Assembly: GCA_944472135.2 (NCBI GenBank)
Contig: OX235262.1
Span: 53,478,440 to 53,542,439, forward strand
Direction: 5' to 3'
Source: Trichobilharzia regenti
Taxonomy: Eukaryota; Platyhelminthes; Trematoda; Strigeidida; Schistosomatidae
Length of the DNA stretch: 64,000 nucleotides
The notes under the pieces were generated by a model. It did not search any database and had not been told where the DNA came from. It was given only the letters and a program-made list of their open reading frames with translations. Made by a program: the position numbers and the translations under genes. Below, piece after piece: positions 10,736-21,537 of the stretch; positions within the stretch are counted from its first letter, which is position 1, and each line of letters starts with the position of its first letter.

Positions 10736-13029
10736 TACTTCAAAAAATCAACCAAGCTGGCTGATATGTAAAAACAATGCTGGGAGAAAGTGTTAAACCA
10801 ATTGTTGTAGAAGAATCGATGAAAAAGTAATGGCGGAAACCATTAACTATCATACTAACTGATATAATTAGTTGGACGCACTCAAACCTATCAGTAGTGC
10901 TAGTTAAGTGGACCGAAGTGATGTAAACACCAAACAGATATTTGGCTTGTTGACGGCTAAGCTCATCAGTGGTGTACAGACATCAGGCTACTAAGCGTTA
11001 TTGCTTAGCACAACTACTTATTTCAATCAGTAGTATGTGCTACCGTACTATCACACATAACATGTTGTGACCTAAATACTATCGGTTTTCAAAGCTGAAG
11101 TAGCAGCATATAATCTAAAATAACCGAATTAGATTCTATCAAACAACATGAATATTCATTTGTAGTCTTTTTGGCCTTCTGGAATTTAACATGCATATGG
11201 TTTTATCACCCTGTGATGTGGTACTATGATAAATGCTAATCACTGTGCTTCAGTGAAGTTTCGTTTCTGGATTTTGTAAGGTATCCATTCTTTTTATGAA
11301 TCTATCTGTGTGCATACACTTGTCTGATACATTTTAAACGTTAGTATTTGCTTATTGTCTCAGAATTTTGGTGACATTATGTTTATTGACTTCATCAAGG
11401 CGTGACATTAGTTTAAAGATTACATTGACGTGTCCTTAATCACAACTTTTGCTGAAAGTTTTTCACTTGTAAGCAAAATAAGAGTATTGTGGTAATAACC
11501 ACCTCTTTGATTATAAATTTCATTGGGTCACACCGAAATTCATGCCTTGAACAAAAGTGAAGAATGTAAATTATTCTTTTGGATAATAATGTACTTGTCC
11601 CAGTGTTTGGTTAAGCCTATTTAAATAATGCTGTTACTTAAGAAATAACAATAAAGCGAAAGCGACTGATATATCTGATCGCTAGTGTAAGACACTGTGA
11701 CTATCATCAAACTATTGAAATTTACGAGCTGCTCAACGTGATATATGTATTCTGTTGTTAAATGACCATAATATCTGGTTCTTTAGCTTTCCTTAGAACT
11801 CTAATATCTAAGCAGTTTACAGTGAAGCTATAAAATGCAATAAAGTAATGACCTGGATAAGAGCTGTCTGTTCTGCCTCAGTCAGTACAGCGAAAGAGCA
11901 TTAATTCGTGGGTTGAACACTGTTATTCCAGAGCTATGACAGAAAGTCTCAACAACAAGAAGCCCATGTTTACAGCAATGTCTGTATTAAATGATGGTGG
12001 GATTGCATCAGTGTATGGTCAGATGAAACATTTTTCAACTGTCAACACTAAAATAGACTTCTGGTCATCTCCAAGAACATCTCAGAAACTAGTGAACATA
12101 ATTCTGAATAATAACAGCTGACTATTCGATTATGAGTTTTGTGTCACTATGTGTTATGCTAAAGTTTGAGTGGGAAAGATTGTATCGTGAAACTGCATAC
12201 TAATGTTCAACTAAGTTGAGTAGTTGTATATCACTCAAAACAACAAGTAGTACTTGATTTAAACACCGGACGGCTATTTCTCTCGTTTGAATTCTGTGTA
12301 CCCAATTTGAACTCAGCTCAGAGAGCTAAATCTGTCCAAACTACCCGATATCTGGCTCGCTTCTTTAGTAAAATGGTGACTCTATAAATCGACTTTACAA
12401 TTCACAGTTTAAATAGTGATTTGCAGAGCACACAGTTACAGAGGTGAAGTTTCCACTGCATTTTTCTTTGGAAGGCAAATTATTTAAATCACAGTGCTTA
12501 GATCAACACGATCTAGCCAGTAAACACTACCGGCTGACATGAGTAATGTACACTCAGTCATTAGTATATAGTTTTACACAAATATGCTTGCTTTCTTGAT
12601 CATCATTTATGGTATCAAGCAGTTCACAGACCGTGATCTGAATGATTTGTTTTCCAGAGGAAACTGTGGTAAAGATTTCAGCCCACAAACTGTGCACATT
12701 GCAAATCACTAATTGATTTGCACGCAGTGAATTCATTTTTGACTATATTGTACTACTCTGAACGAGAAAGACAAAATGGAAATTAATATATAATTCTTTA
12801 TTGAAAGAATGAATTTACCTCCATACATACTCTCTGGTGTTGTCACTCTGACAAGAAACACAGCTAATAATCTTAGAATTTCTGTGTTTTTTAAAAGTTT
12901 CATAGAGTGATGTAAGCTTGACATCATACTAAACGCTGAGTATCCATGATTTTAGCAAACAAGATGAAGGTGCATACTGGTAGGATAATTTAAACCCCCC
13001 AATAAATCACATTTTTAGCACTATCATCA
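10736..13029. other. 2.3 kb stretch, nothing recognised
   Basis: A short open frame at 11936-12121 and two on the minus strand near 12.55-12.93 kb were inspected. None has consensus splice sites in phase or a recognisable domain. Confidence 0.45.
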
Positions 13030-13480
13030 AACCAATGCTTATGTATATGGTTCAGAGACTTCGTAAGTCACTGAAAACGCCTCCAACAGGCTGCTACAGA
13101 CTTTCATCAACAGCTACCATCGTTGGCTGCATATCGAAGACCAGATGTCCGACAAGGATATGCAACATGAATCTGTAGGAATGAACCAACCAAGAATCGA
13201 TTTCCCTATAAATATGCCGAAAGGAAAGAGAGGTGGCATTGGCACACGCAGAGGAAGCTAATGGGTGATATCACGGGTAAGACTCTCGAGTAAGATACGA
13301 ATGCGAAACGGAGAGTTCGGCATCTGAGAATGACATATACATGATCATATGAGGATGAGATAAGACCTTATGGGTAATCGCACGTCTAGCTGAAAAGAAT
13401 AGCAAAGGACTGAGTGGAAGGAAAAGGTGATTTTGAAGCACTATGTTCTGCTCAAAACCCAAGGGAGTAATAATAATTAA
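13030..13480 (+). pseudogene. RTE-type (SR2-like) LINE 3' fragment, strongly decayed
   Basis: Segments align with the C-terminal part of the RTE frame seen at 58.5-58.98 kb: CTCCAACAGGCTGCTACAGA with TTCATCAACAG, then GAAGACCAGATG, AGAGGTGGCATTGGCACACG, and a 3' end CCCAAGGGAGTAATAATAAT. The terminal (AAT)n tail is typical of RTE elements. No long open frame remains. Confidence 0.6.
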
Positions 13481-14492
13481 TCGCCAATCTTTTCTATCAA
13501 CCTGATTCTAAAGTGCACAGAAAACAATCTTTAGGGTTCCTTCTAATTTACAGGCTAAAACAAATCTTACACACATAAATTCTTTCCATAAATTGGAAAA
13601 TCTCAACTTGTAACAAGTTAAGATAAAATCAAGAGTACCGATATGTATATTTATAGAAAATATAGGTGGTAAATAGTGTCATACTTAATATTCTTGCAAA
13701 CACGTCAACACTCTATGTCTAAAATGGTATACTGCTGCAGTAAAAACATAGATTCTCACTGACATGAAAATTTTCCATTAAAACTCTTCAAACAAACAAT
13801 GAAACTAAATAAACACATAAAACCTTAAAAAGTAAACACTGTTTACGATCTAACACATTTTATTAGTATTATTATCACTATCATTCTTATGAAGTATAAT
13901 TATTTGGTAGATCGACACATGAATGTTAGTCATAAGAATGATAAAATAGTTGAAAACAATTTCCTTCTTTTGTCAGTCAATACATGCTGTTAGTAATTCA
14001 TAAAAATTCCTTGCAAATATACCATCTGTTGTGTGGGGCGGGGTTAGAGTAAAACGGAGATAATTTATTTCAGTAGTAAAAGGTGTGAAACGTTACACAC
14101 ACTGACACAAATGTAGGTGCACAATGCTTTCATTTATATAACAACTTTATGACTTTGTGCGAAACTATGAACTTCCACCCAGTTATATTATACATCAAAC
14201 CAGTGAATGGACTATGCATTACACATATAAATCATTTATGTTTTAGAAAAAGTTGATCATAATGTTAACGTCAATTATAAATATAATTTATAAATTTTGA
14301 CTTAGTTTCGTTGTAAATGAGTGATTTTTAAATTGAAGTATGGAAAGTGCTCTCTTCTAGTTGAGATGTTAACGGATAGTAGGGTACAGCAGATTGAAGA
14401 TGAGGCAGTAACTCATCGAAAAAGACATTGCGAAGTGGTCGCGCTATGTCGTGAATTGGCAGAAGTTAGAATTCAAGGACCATTGAATCGGG
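13481..14492. other. AT-rich stretch; last ~100 bases resemble sequence linked to family B
   Basis: Positions ~14385-14490 (CAGCAGATTGAAGATGAGGC, CGCTATGTCGTGAATTGGCA) recur in inverse at 63105-63195 next to the 62.9-kb family B copy, so the family B unit may be longer than its tRNA head. Confidence 0.5.
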
Positions 14493-14665
14493 TCCCAGTG
14501 GCTCAATGGTCTACGAGCTCGCCTTGTAACCAGAAGGTCCTGGGTTCGAATCCCGACGGGTGCGTACTGATGAAGAGCCCCAAACCAGGACGAAACAGCT
14601 ATCCAGTACTCCCAGGTTTTCCAATGGTTCTCTAACTGATGTCAGCTCATGAATAAATCCTCCAT
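14493..14665 (+). mobile_element. Family B tRNA-headed hammerhead repeat
   Basis: The head GTCCCAGTGGCTCAATGGTC has an A-box-like start, and TGGGTTCGAATCCCG contains a perfect B-box-like GGTTCGAATCC. Next come the hammerhead at 14564-14609 and the tail CCAGGTTTTCCAATGGTTCT, then CTAACTGATGTCAGCTCATG. The apparent 104-residue frame spanning this region is a repeat artefact. Confidence 0.8.
14564..14609 (+). ncRNA. Family B hammerhead, single core substitution C3 to A
   Basis: Helix I GTACTG/CAGTAC is perfect. The core reads ATGAAGA instead of CTGAAGA, so only C3 is changed. Helix II is GCCC/GGAC, GAAA is at 14592-14595, helix III is ACAG/CTAT, and position 17 is C14603 in an AUC site. C3 is a catalytically essential base in known hammerheads, so this copy should be inactive. 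Confidence 0.6.
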
Positions 14666-14799
14666 GCAATTAACGGAACAAGCAAATAGTTCAGCGGATA
14701 CTCCGCCTCGTGTGTTCAAATGTACAAAAATGCTTCACTCAAGAACATGTAAGCACGTTTATGATGTTAAGAGGTTAATTTGGATAAACTATTTACTGA

Positions 14800-15390
14800 G
14801 AATATAGGCTCATAGACAAGAATCTCAAATCAAAGAAGACTTCCGAACAAGTCCAATCCGTCCTGAAGAAGATATTTCAGCTTAATCTAGAATTCAAAGG
14901 TGACACTGAAGCAGAAATCCTTCGTAAACGCCCTTACAAATCTCTGAGAAAAACATACTTCACCGCGAGCCCACGACTAACGTTTTCCTCAAAGAATCTG
15001 TTCATCCAGAACCTGAAAGACCAGCTGTCGCAGTGAGCCACTTCAGTGTGCTTATACCAGTTTACTTGCTAGTGCGGAGCTTAGTACATCGGCCGTACCA
15101 TGCATCAACCTGAAAAACGAGCTCGTGAACACTATCCAGCCTGGCTAGTAAAAAGAGAACGAAAACGTGCATATGGTTCAGTAACAGGACATCTGCTCAA
15201 TTCAGGACATTCAGCGCCATTCGAGAAATCCTTCAAAGTCATATACAAGATTCAATCAAACCTATCAAAGGGATTAAAAGTGAGACATCTGGGCAAAACC
15301 AAGGCACTAGCTATCTCGAAGCTCAAACCCACTCTATGTATCCTAAAGGAAAACGTCCAACCATTGTCCTTGGCATGGCCATCATAAACG
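14800..15390 (+). pseudogene. C-terminal GIY-YIG domain fragment of a retroelement (second GIY-YIG type)
   Basis: In one frame the sequence reads CLYQFTC, stop, CGA, stop, YIGRT, then about 10 residues on REHYPAWLVKRE, GHLLNSGHSAPFEKSFKVIY, and further SKGLKVRHL and KPTLCILKENVQPLSL. CxCGxxYIGRT...R..EH is the GIY-YIG nuclease signature (Y15055, YIG 15085-15093). Two in-frame TAG codons (15070, 15082) kill it. Upstream at 14810-15050 another frame still shows AEILRKRLYKSL-like sequence. Related copies lie at 29.2 and 60.0 kb. I assign it to a PLE-like or LINE-like retroelement without knowing the lineage. Confidence 0.6.
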
Positions 15391-15999
15391 GGTAATTCTT
15401 TTAGTAGTGACTACCCCATCACCTTTCTTATTCAAACTTCCTGTATTCATTTTATTTTTCGGTTTTTCTTAATCCCTATTTACACTATTATATTTTCATA
15501 TCACAACTTCCTGTCTATTCTGTCATTTTATTATTTCTGTATATTTAATCCCTGATAGAGTAGACAATTATTCGTCACATTAGTCATGATCCCATTAGAT
15601 TTTTTATCCAAACATGCGGCCTCTTTCTGTCATTTCCACATTTCTAACCCCCCTTGACACAATATGTCAATTTTCTCAGTAATTATGATGCTACTTTGTT
15701 TGAGTTTCATCCGTCCCCCTATTTATTATGGCATTTTAATTCCTTATTGTAGTTTTATTAATTTCACCCTTAACCGGAAATTATTCTGGAACTTTCCCAT
15801 CCATTTGTCATAAATACACGAATATACAGCCTAGTTGATGACTTCGTCGAAAAGATAATTTTCTTCGCCACAACCGTCATTTTAATAATTCCTACGATCT
15901 AATGTGTATGTTTCGAGAATATAATCCCGCTTTGGAATAAATATTTGTCTGATAAAAATCATACTGACTGAATAAAGCTACTTAACAGGGCTTTCTTAT
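15391..15999. other. Probable 3' non-coding tail of the GIY-YIG element
   Basis: T-rich sequence with CTTCCTGTATTC and CTTCCTGTCTATTC, lying between the GIY-YIG frame and the RTE fragment. No terminus could be fixed. Confidence 0.35.
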
Positions 16000-16790
16000 T
16001 TTAATTGTTATTATTCCCTTGTGTTCCGAATGGAATACAGAACTTCAATGCCAGATCTCCAATCCATTTGATTATCTGAAGTTCACTTTAGCCACCTCCA
16101 CCATTACCAGAGACGACAATTTCCTTCTTACACGATATCTTCCAAGTCAGTTCATTTGTTGCTAAGCCTTCCTAGCTGGCCATCCGATCTTTAGAATCGA
16201 GAGAAGGTGGTCGCTGATGAATGTCTGAAGGCTGTTGACACACCAACTCTCTGAGCCATATAGAAGAAGTAACTTGACATTATTGGTGGAAATTCGAATT
16301 TTATTCCTGACTCTAGTTGCAGCGCATTTCGAAAATGGTCTTAGATTATTGAAGGTCTCTCTTGTATTTCCGACATCCTCATATGTTTTTCATGGGAACA
16401 CAGAATTTCTGTCATTGGGATCCTCATATGTGCTGCCTGCATTTGATACGATGCTGCCTGGTCATGTGAGTGGGTAGGTTCCTTCTTTTAGATCTCCCTC
16501 GTTGTTGGTAACTGGTTCCTACTGTTGGTTAGGTATCTTCATCACATCCATCTTCTCTGTTTTCACTTGTACTCCTCTCCTCACTGTCTGCCTCCTTCGC
16601 CAACTTGTTGGTTTTTCCTCTGTAGGTGTTCGGGCTTATGTGAAATCAGGCATAAATCATCCGCAACGTTCGAATCTTCTAGAGTATTCCTGTCAGTTCA
16701 ACGTATGCTCCACAATCTGCTGTATAATCCAATTCATCAAAATCAGGGATATCACTGATTAGAGTAGGCCACCTTTCCCTACTTCTCACC
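16000..16790 (-). pseudogene. RTE-type (SR2-like) LINE, RT C-terminal region, decayed
   Basis: On the minus strand, successive frames give VKTEKMDVMKIPNQ, PGSIVSNAGSTYED, VGNTRETFNNLRPFSK, RVRNKIRIST, LLLLYGSESW, LQTFISDHLLSILKIGWPAR. These match, in order, the DK-TEVMKITN, IVST-GGT-ED, IK-R, YESETW, LLQTFINN-LRSILKIRWPGRK blocks of the copy at 58.2-58.7 kb. Several stops and frameshifts are present. The 3' end at ~16012 carries a TTATTA (AAT)n tail. Confidence 0.8.
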
Positions 16791-16917
16791 TTGCTTCAAA
16801 AATTCACTGAGTTTTCAGCTACATACAACTTGACATGCAGCATAAAAATGTAGCTTCTGAATGAGGGTGGTGAAAGTTTGGGGTGCTACTTAGTACTGAA
16901 GTAGTTTGCGAATCACT

Positions 16918-17105
16918 TGTACGTCGGTGGCACAGTGGTTAGGACTCTCGCCGACCATGCACATGGTCCGAGGTTCGAGCCCACGCCGGCGCACACCTGA
17001 TATCTATGGTCGGCCTGAAAAATTTGGGCTACCGATATCCATGCTGAAAATTCCATACTTGTACCGAAAATACAGTGTGGAATCAAGCTGTAAATCAAAA
17101 AAGAA
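16918..17105 (+). mobile_element. Family D2 tRNA-headed SINE
   Basis: Head GTCGGTGGCACAGTGGTTAG, B box GAGGTTCGAGCCC, tail with TGATATCTATGGTCGGCCTG and GGAATCAAGCTGTAAATC, ending A-rich. It closely resembles the copy at 2.2 kb. Confidence 0.8.
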
Positions 17106-18234
17106 AATAGTCGACGTTATCCAAGGCCTTGTCGCAGTGGATGTAGCTGAGATAGAAAGTTGGCTCCCATTACATGCTCTGTTTCCTGATGATCCATACC
17201 GCTTCGGTTTCATCTGTACACAATTTCCTTTTTCTGATTCCAGCTTGTTCCTGTCAGAGTTATGCATCCAGACCATGGTTCTATATGCGAATTCTTCAAC
17301 AAAGTAAAATTTAAAATGGTGTGCCATAGAAATTTCAACGTATTTATGAGACAACAGACAACCCTTTATACATGATTCTACATATTCATCGAGACTTTCG
17401 AACTGATGACCTTTCTATGATGTTAATATATTATGCTAAAATGGGCTAACACAATAAATAAAAATAGTGCAAAATAAGACATGAACGAATATCCCTCATT
17501 AAGACACAGCGTTTTGAATTTTATAGGTGTTTGACACAACAATAAAAATGTTTGAATTCTAGTCAGCAGTCTTGTTACCTGACTGGTGTTCTGGTAGTCA
17601 CCAGAAGAGTTTTGACATACTAGAAAAGCCATCTGTGTAGTAAGACTGCACCCACGAAGCATATTTGTGAGTTGAATTGAATTTTAGTGTGAAAATAAAA
17701 AAAGTTTACTTTCAGCGATTTTCGGATGGCATATTTAATCAAAATATATAAATCTCTAGGACTTACCTCAGTTCTTTTTTAACTGGCTGCACACTGGATA
17801 CTTCCTGGTGGATGTTTGAGGAGCCATCTACCAAATGTAAAGAAAATATTATAAAGTGGTGCTTTTTTAAATAGAGGTATTATAAAAACTCTGAAGCACT
17901 TAGTATACGTATTATTCCCTGTAAATAGATGAACGCTGCAATTACCTGAACAATCTCATGATAAGTTTCAAAACATTCATCAGTGAACAAAGTTTGTTGC
18001 CTTTGATAAATATTTCACAACAAGTTCTATATTATTAGGTATATGTTAGCTAAGGTATAACTTACATTAACAACGAAATAATGTTTCTTGATAACATCCG
18101 ATATTTAGGATCACAAATCCATGAGATGTAAAGGAGTAAATTGCTACTAGTGCAAAGCATGTATATGGAACAATATGCATATGTATAACACTAAAATTTA
18201 ATAACAGAAATCGAAGTAAATGTGTGCTGGGGGT

Positions 18235-18380
18235 TCTGAGATACAATACTCACCAACCATGCAAAGAGCCATGTGTTTGGACCCTGACTAACGCAGTCCT
18301 TAATGTAGCCTATCCGGTAGTGAGTGTGGTAAATAGGGAAAGGTGCACGCTAGTCTAGCAACCTCACACTGTAAAAAAGC
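18235..18380 (+). mobile_element. Degenerate D1-type SINE
   Basis: ACTCACCAACCATGCAAAGA resembles the CTCGCCGACCATGCAC head, and CTAGCAACCTCACACTGTAA resembles the D1 CTAGCAACCCCGTCCTGTAA tail. Weakly supported. Confidence 0.4.
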
Positions 18381-18734
18381 ACCAATCGTAATGAAAATTT
18401 AGTGTACAAGCTTGAAAGTAAGATCATTTTTAAAAAATATCAAAGTAAATGATCAGGAATAACAGTGGATATTATGTTAGGGAATGTGCATGATCTAACG
18501 TTATTCCGTTACGTTATAAACTTAGTGTAAATAAATGGTAAAATCAAAACGAGAGGGGATAAATAAGGATAATGGCTTATGTGTTTGTGTGTGTTAGTCT
18601 ATAATTGGAATAATCAATGTTAAACTAAGAAAATAAAAGTTTTATGCTTATACTCATAAATGCACAAACGTGAATAAATCTGACTGATGTTACTGAAAAA
18701 TAAATATGAAGTATGCGAGGAAACCATAGTTTGG

Positions 18735-18910
18735 GCCACTGAACCAAGTACCAGTGATTAAATGATCTACGAGCTTGCCTTGTAACCGGAAGGTTCTGGG
18801 TTCAAACCCTGGCGGTGAGTGCGTACTGCCGATGATTCTCAAACTAGGATGAAACTGCTGTCCAGCACTCTCTGGTTTTCAATGATTCTCTAACTGATAA
18901 TAGTCCTTGG
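18735..18910 (+). mobile_element. Family B tRNA-headed hammerhead repeat, degenerate
   Basis: Head with GATCTACGAGCTTGCCTTGT and box GGGTTCAAACCC. The hammerhead remnant at 18823-18868 has GTACTG/CAGCAC helix I, CCGATGA (U4 to C) and GAAA present, with helix II weakened. Tail GGTTTTCAATGATTCTCTAA. Confidence 0.65.
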
Positions 18911-20489
18911 TAAAACTCGAGAAAAAACAAGTCAACTTTTAAAAAAACCAGAGTTTATTTCTAAAAGGCATGAGGTAATGCGAAAATTTTGAATCTATAA
19001 ATTCTACACTATACCAGGTTAACAATGTTGGATGTACTTGTAGACCAGTGATAGGTCGCCCATATATGCTTCATGGATTTCTGATCTAGACAATTGGATA
19101 TGAATAAAAAAATTAATATTTTCAGTATTAATTATTCTTGAACTAACATAGATTTATAACTGTAGAACCTGATGTGGAAGTTAGGGAAAATACTGAATAC
19201 TGTACACCAAACAGTGTCTCGAGGTATACATTCAATAGTCAATGGTTGAAAATGTTTGGAAGTGCATGACTACCGCTGACCAGGCCAAATACTGCCAATA
19301 GTTATTGTTTCAGCATTCACTCATAACAGAACTCTAGCTTAATCTGTGTACTCTCTTACATATGTCTACTTATTCTCTCAAGTATTACGTGAAAGCAATC
19401 TATTTGCTTTCAGTGAAAGTTGTAAAGCTGTAATCCCATGAATATCCTAATTACTGTCTACCCTCTCAACGCATATCATTTCATCTAGCAAGATATTAAG
19501 ATGTCAATTATAAGCAGGTAAGTAAACACGTCAATGATATAGCATCTAATGCATATAACTAATCATTTTCTACCTGGATGTAGGTGATTTAGCCGAACTT
19601 GTGTGGTGGTTATATGAATTATTCTGATTTGAATTTGCCTAACGAATCGACACTAACTAGGAAACGACTGAAACTAAGACTTTCTGGTGGCTTGTTAAAA
19701 TCACACTAGGCTATCGAAATTTTCGTCGATCTCAAGGTCTAAACCCTTCAACTTCCAATTATGTATTTGGAGAGTAACTTAAACTGACGTACATGTTTAA
19801 TCAGCTATCAAAGTAATGCTGCACAGTCCCTGAAGGAATAGGGTTTAGGAAACTGAATCTTATTTTAGAGGAAAGAATATAACATTACATCATGTGTTGC
19901 TGAGTACTATTTTACAAGATCCTGTACAAAGAATAAATATTTTGCAATTTTAATAGACTGGGAAACCTGTATTAAGTGTAAGAAGATTGTACGAAAATTA
20001 AATCTGTCCCCTTCTTCTTCTTCTTAAGTCATCAAATCCACATTTATATTCTTGATAAAATCCCCATTGTTCTTATAATGGAAAAAAGCACCAATTCGAC
20101 ATTATAACAGTCAAACTTTGTTTTAGTTATTTCTTATTTTCTATTTAGTGACCCGATTAAATCACTGGGTTGTCTAATTTGTAATCCATTAAAATGCATC
20201 TTGTTCACTCTATTCCATGTTATCCTTCAACGGTAATCCTTACTAATGCTTATTTCAAATTAGGCTCTAACCTATCACCATTTATTAAAGACAATGGAGA
20301 GGAATCATACTAGGCTGTTAGAGAGTGCTTTCGATTGAGCAATATTACTTTAAATGATACATTAGTGATTACTTATTTCCAAAAGTATAAGCAGAAAATT
20401 TTATAAGACGTATCAATGAATCTTTTCAAAATGAAGCTACTATTATTGTTTACTTAATTGGAGTGAAACGCTCTGTCTCCTTAAGATGA

Positions 20490-20520
20490 AACATGCATCC
20501 TCGATTCGACTGCTAATAAG
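20490..20520 (+). mobile_element. Family A hammerhead 3' fragment
   Basis: AAGATGAAACATGCATCCTC followed by GATTCGACTGCTA matches the GAAA, helix III and helix I 3' part of family A. The 5' half is missing. Confidence 0.45.
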
Positions 20521-20654
20521 TCAGTCAAAAGAAGCATATTTTTTATAAACTTTGTTATCATCAACTTTATGTGAGGACAAATACTCGCCGATGAAAATGA
20601 CTGGTAGTCGCTCTATAATCATGCATTCTAAGAAGTCGAAATTCATAGGCTGTT

Positions 20655-20815
20655 GGATTGGGTCCCACTGGCTGGGTGATCGACAAGCTTAAGTTGTAAA
20701 TGGAAGGTCCTAGGTTCGAGCCCCGAAGAGTGAGTACTGAAGAGTCGTAAGTTTTAGGAAGAAATAGCTGTCTAGTACTCCCTGGTTTTCTGATTATTCT
20801 CCAGACGACATCACT
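20655..20815 (+). mobile_element. Family B hammerhead repeat with core deletion
   Basis: Head TTGGGTCCCACTGGCTGGGT, B box AGGTTCGAGCCCC, tail CTCCCTGGTTTTCTGATTAT. In the hammerhead (20734-20778) one CTG of the GTACTG-CTGAAGA junction is deleted and helix II is disrupted. Helix III/cleavage ATAGCTGTC and CTAGTAC persist. Confidence 0.6.
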
Positions 20816-21169
20816 ACTTCATTACGTTTATGTGCCCCTCTGTGAGGAATAATAACTATACCCTTAGTTGTCAGATTGCAACAAGATGAAGTTTTGTCCA
20901 AAATCACTTCAACATGTTTAGCACAGCCATACCTGGAAAAATTATGTTAATAGTCCATAAACTCATTTTAAATAAACTTCCGTTTTCATCTCCATATCAA
21001 AGACCACTATAAAAATCCCCATTTGCTGATACCACTGACCATCAGACGTTGTGCAAAAGTTCCACTTTGAATTCCACTTTGGCTGACTAGGTCAAAATGT
21101 TCGGCCTCTGTTTACATGTTGGCTGCTTGTATGTAAACTTAGACAATGTTTGAAGATGAATATGGAGTA

Positions 21170-21537
21170 ACTGGCGGATGGTGACTAGCAGTGGAATCCA
21201 GGATGCTTAGTTCATCCTATTTGAGGCTCGTCATTTGGATGTACTTGCATTCCGACATATCAACAGAAGCCGAACATCTCAGTTCAATCAGTCACCGGGA
21301 AAATCAAGACCAAAGTAAAAACAAATAGCAGCAGGTGTCCATTGCATAGAAGGTGGCCCAAATGGTCTAGTGGCCATCACTATGACATTTGAAACGACAA
21401 CTACTTGATTCGGGTCTCAATGGGAATATCATCATTCACTGGGAATGCAAGCAAACTCAGACGACGAATCCCGAATAAGACGAAGTGCGCGTCCTTAGTT
21501 CCACCGCTAGTCATCATCTAACAAATGCCATCCTAGT
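21170..21537. mobile_element. Family A hammerhead repeat pair in foldback arrangement
   Basis: The minus-oriented hammerhead at 21196-21240 has AATGACGAG in place of GCTGATGAG (C3 to A) and GAA retained. It faces a plus-oriented copy with a tRNA-like head (TGGCCCAAATGGTCTAGTGG at ~21356), box TTCGGGTCTC, and a degraded hammerhead (GACGACGAATCCCGAATAAG) ending CCACCGCTAGTCATCATC. Between the arms lies CCGACATATCAACAGAAGCC, part of the family A 5' segment. Confidence 0.7.

Larger units (their letters stand above)
17106..20654. other. Mostly unassigned AT-rich sequence between annotated SINEs
   Basis: 17106-18234 and 18911-20654 hold no recognised exon. Reading frames at 17.0-17.66 kb begin in the D2 SINE or are isolated. 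A CTTCTTCTTCTTCTT run occurs at 20010. Confidence 0.45.

Noticed and set aside
14321..14635. 104-codon plus-strand frame
   Set aside because: Most of it is the tRNA-like head and hammerhead of a family B repeat and its upstream extension.
16906..17354. Overlapping 133- and 116-codon frames on both strands
   Set aside because: They start in or cross a D2 SINE and oppose each other; no splice sites or domain.
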